64,000 nucleotides of DNA from Ornithinibacillus xuwenensis. GTDB lineage: Bacteria > Bacillota > Bacilli > Bacillales > Amphibacillaceae. Within the stretch, counting starts at the first letter, position 1, and each line of letters opens with the position of its first letter. The stretch covers positions 1-64,000 of the forward strand of contig NZ_JBDIML010000009.1 in NCBI RefSeq assembly GCF_039614845.1, given 5' to 3'. Positions 62,108-64,000 of the stretch are shown in pieces. Position numbers and translations under genes: made by a program. The notes under the pieces are model-generated. The model searched no databases, was not told the DNA's origin, and saw nothing but the letters and a program-made list of their open reading frames with translations.

Positions 62108-63595
62108 TTACGATGTTGCTTTGCGTTTTTTACGGAACTTACTCCACAATGGTAGAATTAATGCAAGTAGAGCAAGACCTAATAGTACGGCACTAATTGG
62201 TCGAGTGAAGAAAATGCTGAAATCCCCACTAGACATTTGTAGCCCTCGTCTAAATTCTACTTCTGCAATTGGTCCAAGAACCAATCCAAGTATTACCGCG
62301 GCTAATGGAAACTTCATTTTATCTAAATAAAATCCAATTAGTCCAAATAAAAGCATAATCCATATATCAAATATAGAGTTACGAACTGCGTATGTTCCAA
62401 TTACACAAAAGATTACAATGAATGGCCCTAATACTTTGTATGGAACCTTCATTATTTTTGAGAATATACGAATAAATGGTTTAGACAAGACCAAGATTAA
62501 TAGATTGACTAATAATAATGAAATAAAGATTGTATAAACTAAATCTGGTGAATCCTTAATTAACATCGGACCTGGTTGCATTCCGTGCATAACAAATGCA
62601 CCTAGGATAATGGCAGTCGTTGCACTTCCAGGGATTCCAAGTGATAGTAATGGAACCATCGCGCCCATCGCCGCAGCATTATTTGCTGATTCAGGTGCTG
62701 CAATCCCTTCCGGTACTCCTGTACCGAATTCTTTCGGATTTTTAGACCAGCGAGTTGCTTCACTATAGCTCACCATCGAGGCTGTAGTAGCTCCAACACC
62801 AGGTAGAATTCCGATTGTAATACCTAAAATAGAAGAACGAAGAATCGTACCTTTAATTCGATTAAAAATCGTACTATCAAATATTTTTGTCTTAAACTTT
62901 TGCATTTGTTGCTTAATCGTATGATCTTCTTTACTTTTTCTTAGAACCTCCGATACAGCGAATAAGCCAATTAAGACTGGGATAAGATCAATACCACTTA
63001 ATAGCTCTAATGAACCAAATGTAAATCGCTCTGCTCCTGTCATCGGATCCATTCCGATTGTTGCAATAAATAATCCTAATGCAACCCCAATAAAGCCTTT
63101 AATTAAATCACCACCACTTAGTGATACAACAACTGTTAGTCCAAGGACTGCTAATGCAAAGTATTCCGGTGAAGAAAAACTAAGTGCAAACGAAGCAAGT
63201 AATGGTGTTAAGAATATAAGACATAGTACACCAAGTGTACCACCTGTAACCGAACTAAATATTCCAATACCTAATGCTTGGCCCGCTTTTCCTTTTTGGG
63301 CCATCGGATAACCATCCAGAACGGTTGCAACCGCTTCTGGTGTTCCTGGTGTACGGAAAAGTATGGCACTAATCAGGCCAGAAAAAACAGATGATGCATA
63401 AATAGTTGTTAATAATATAAAGGCTGGAATAGCATCTAATCCATATGAAATTGGAAGTAAGATAATAACAAGCATCGTACCACTAATTCCCGGTAGGGCT
63501 CCACCCAGGAATCCTATTAATGTTGCAGCAAATAATATTAATAAAGGAATTGGTTGAAACATATTTTCAATCCCTAATAACAATCCTTCAACCAT
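62108..63595 (-). CDS. tctA: TctA, tripartite tricarboxylate transporter large permease
   Basis: 495 residues with ~12 membrane helices. TctA motifs: FLGGALPGISGTMLVIILLP, LFRTPGTPEAVATVLDGYPM, GILPGVGATTASMVSYSEAT (second substrate loop) and SLGIPGSATTAIILGAFVMH. Together with TctB and a periplasmic-type TctC binding lipoprotein it imports citrate-like carboxylates. TctB is encoded just upstream; TctC is not in the window and may lie beyond 64000. Confidence 0.96.
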   Translation of the reverse strand: MVEGLLLGIENMFQPIPLLILFAATLIGFLGGALPGISGTMLVIILLPISYGLDAIPAFILLTTIYASSVFSGLISAILFRTPGTPEAVATVLDGYPMAQKGKAGQALGIGIFSSVTGGTLGVLCLIFLTPLLASFALSFSSPEYFALAVLGLTVVVSLSGGDLIKGFIGVALGLFIATIGMDPMTGAERFTFGSLELLSGIDLIPVLIGLFAVSEVLRKSKEDHTIKQQMQKFKTKIFDSTIFNRIKGTILRSSILGITIGILPGVGATTASMVSYSEATRWSKNPKEFGTGVPEGIAAPESANNAAAMGAMVPLLSLGIPGSATTAIILGAFVMHGMQPGPMLIKDSPDLVYTIFISLLLVNLLILVLSKPFIRIFSKIMKVPYKVLGPFIVIFCVIGTYAVRNSIFDIWIMLLFGLIGFYLDKMKFPLAAVILGLVLGPIAEVEFRRGLQMSSGDFSIFFTRPISAVLLGLALLALILPLWSKFRKKRKATS

Positions 63596-63623
63596 TATTT
63601 ACACTCCTTTCTCTACATCTTTC

Positions 63624-64000
63624 TTAATAAATCCAGAAGCTTAGTGTATGGAAAATCCCAATTCCTCGTGGGAATGGAATTCCTAAGACATAGATAAATA
63701 ATACGACGAAGATAACCGTACTAATAACCGTTGAAAGTATTAGCATCATCTTCTTTCTCATTCCTAGAAGCCAAGCTGTAAACAAGAATAAGAGTGGCGT
63801 AGCAAAAAGGAAGCCGATAACCTGCAATAATGCAACATAGATGGCCATCGCAATCAAAATATACCAATGACTGCCCTTTAGCCCTTCATTAGCTCTTCCT
63901 TCAACTTGCGGTAGTTCTTCTCCATCATCCGTATTTTCATCTGAAGCAATAGCACTTTTTTTGCTTTCTAGTATTGTTTTGATTACCTGAAGAATACCCA
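63624..64000 (-). CDS. tctB: TctB, tripartite tricarboxylate transporter small permease (5' end cut by the window)
   Basis: The frame stays open to the window edge: 124 codons plus a partial one, beginning GILQVIKTILESKKSAIASD, with a hydrophilic linker and then three membrane helices (YILIAMAIYVALLQVIGFLF; PLLFLFTAWLLGMRKKMMLI; VISTVIFVVLFIYVLGIPFP). The GIPFPRG ending is typical of TctB. A shorter reading from a TTG at 63857 would lose the first helix start. It precedes tctA by 28 bases, so they form an operon. Confidence 0.88.
   Translation of the reverse strand, partial: GILQVIKTILESKKSAIASDENTDDGEELPQVEGRANEGLKGSHWYILIAMAIYVALLQVIGFLFATPLLFLFTAWLLGMRKKMMLILSTVISTVIFVVLFIYVLGIPFPRGIGIFHTLSFWIY

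Noticed and set aside
1..64000. CRISPR arrays, tRNA/rRNA genes, prophage or IS transposase genes
   Set aside because: No regularly spaced repeats, cloverleaf or rRNA-like sequence, or transposase/integrase proteins were found.

Overview
The window is AT-rich, densely packed DNA with Gram-positive Shine-Dalgarno sequences (GGAGG-type), lipoprotein boxes, rho-independent terminators and gene families typical of Bacillaceae. The set (EssC-type secretion, LutABC, XylAB/XylR, NSAR-type MenC, GntP and TctAB transporters) and two Bacillaceae intergenic repeat families suggest a low-GC, possibly halotolerant genus near Oceanobacillus, Virgibacillus or Gracilibacillus. The genus is inferred from style only. 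I saw no tRNA, rRNA, CRISPR array, IS transposase or phage gene.

Layout. 0.1-2.1 kb: a methyl-accepting chemotaxis protein. 2.2-20.8 kb: a complete type VII secretion (T7SSb) locus on the minus strand, in the order esxA, esaA, essA, esaB, essB, essC. It is followed by helical partner proteins and two related polymorphic toxins, each with an adjacent immunity gene and decayed immunity remnants. 21.4-25.7 kb: proline dehydrogenase, an operon of three secreted helical proteins plus signal peptidase I, and a GNAT acetyltransferase. 26.1-34.8 kb: an IclR-type regulator and a seven-gene operon (FAH-type hydrolase, zinc dehydrogenase, L-rhamnonate dehydratase, GntP permease, lutA, lutB, lutC). It reads as a non-phosphorylating L-rhamnonate route ending in pyruvate plus L-lactate, with LutABC burning the lactate. 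35-38.7 kb: a wall amidase, an N-acylamino acid racemase-like enolase and an M20 deacylase. 38.9-50.0 kb: a xylose/xylo-oligosaccharide regulon (galM-type epimerase, xylB, xylA, a YesL-type protein, an ABC importer, xylR, a GH43 xylosidase) with two matching XylR operators over divergent promoters. 50-53 kb: RNase HI-like protein, CbpA-type CBS protein, lipoprotein, EamA transporter. 53.4-59.1 kb: a ~1800-residue pseudokinase/AAA/TPR/GAF/GGDEF/GAF protein behind a cyclic-di-GMP-I riboswitch and terminator. 59.3-64.0 kb: EamA transporter, AtoE-type transporter, an AEC transporter remnant and TctA/TctB, the last cut by the window end.

Strongest observations: the c-di-GMP riboswitch in front of a giant diguanylate cyclase (probable feedback loop), the self-contained rhamnonate-to-lactate-to-pyruvate operon, the duplicated T7SS toxin modules with swapped C-termini and an immunity-gene graveyard, and the operon of three related secreted coiled-coil proteins with their own signal peptidase.
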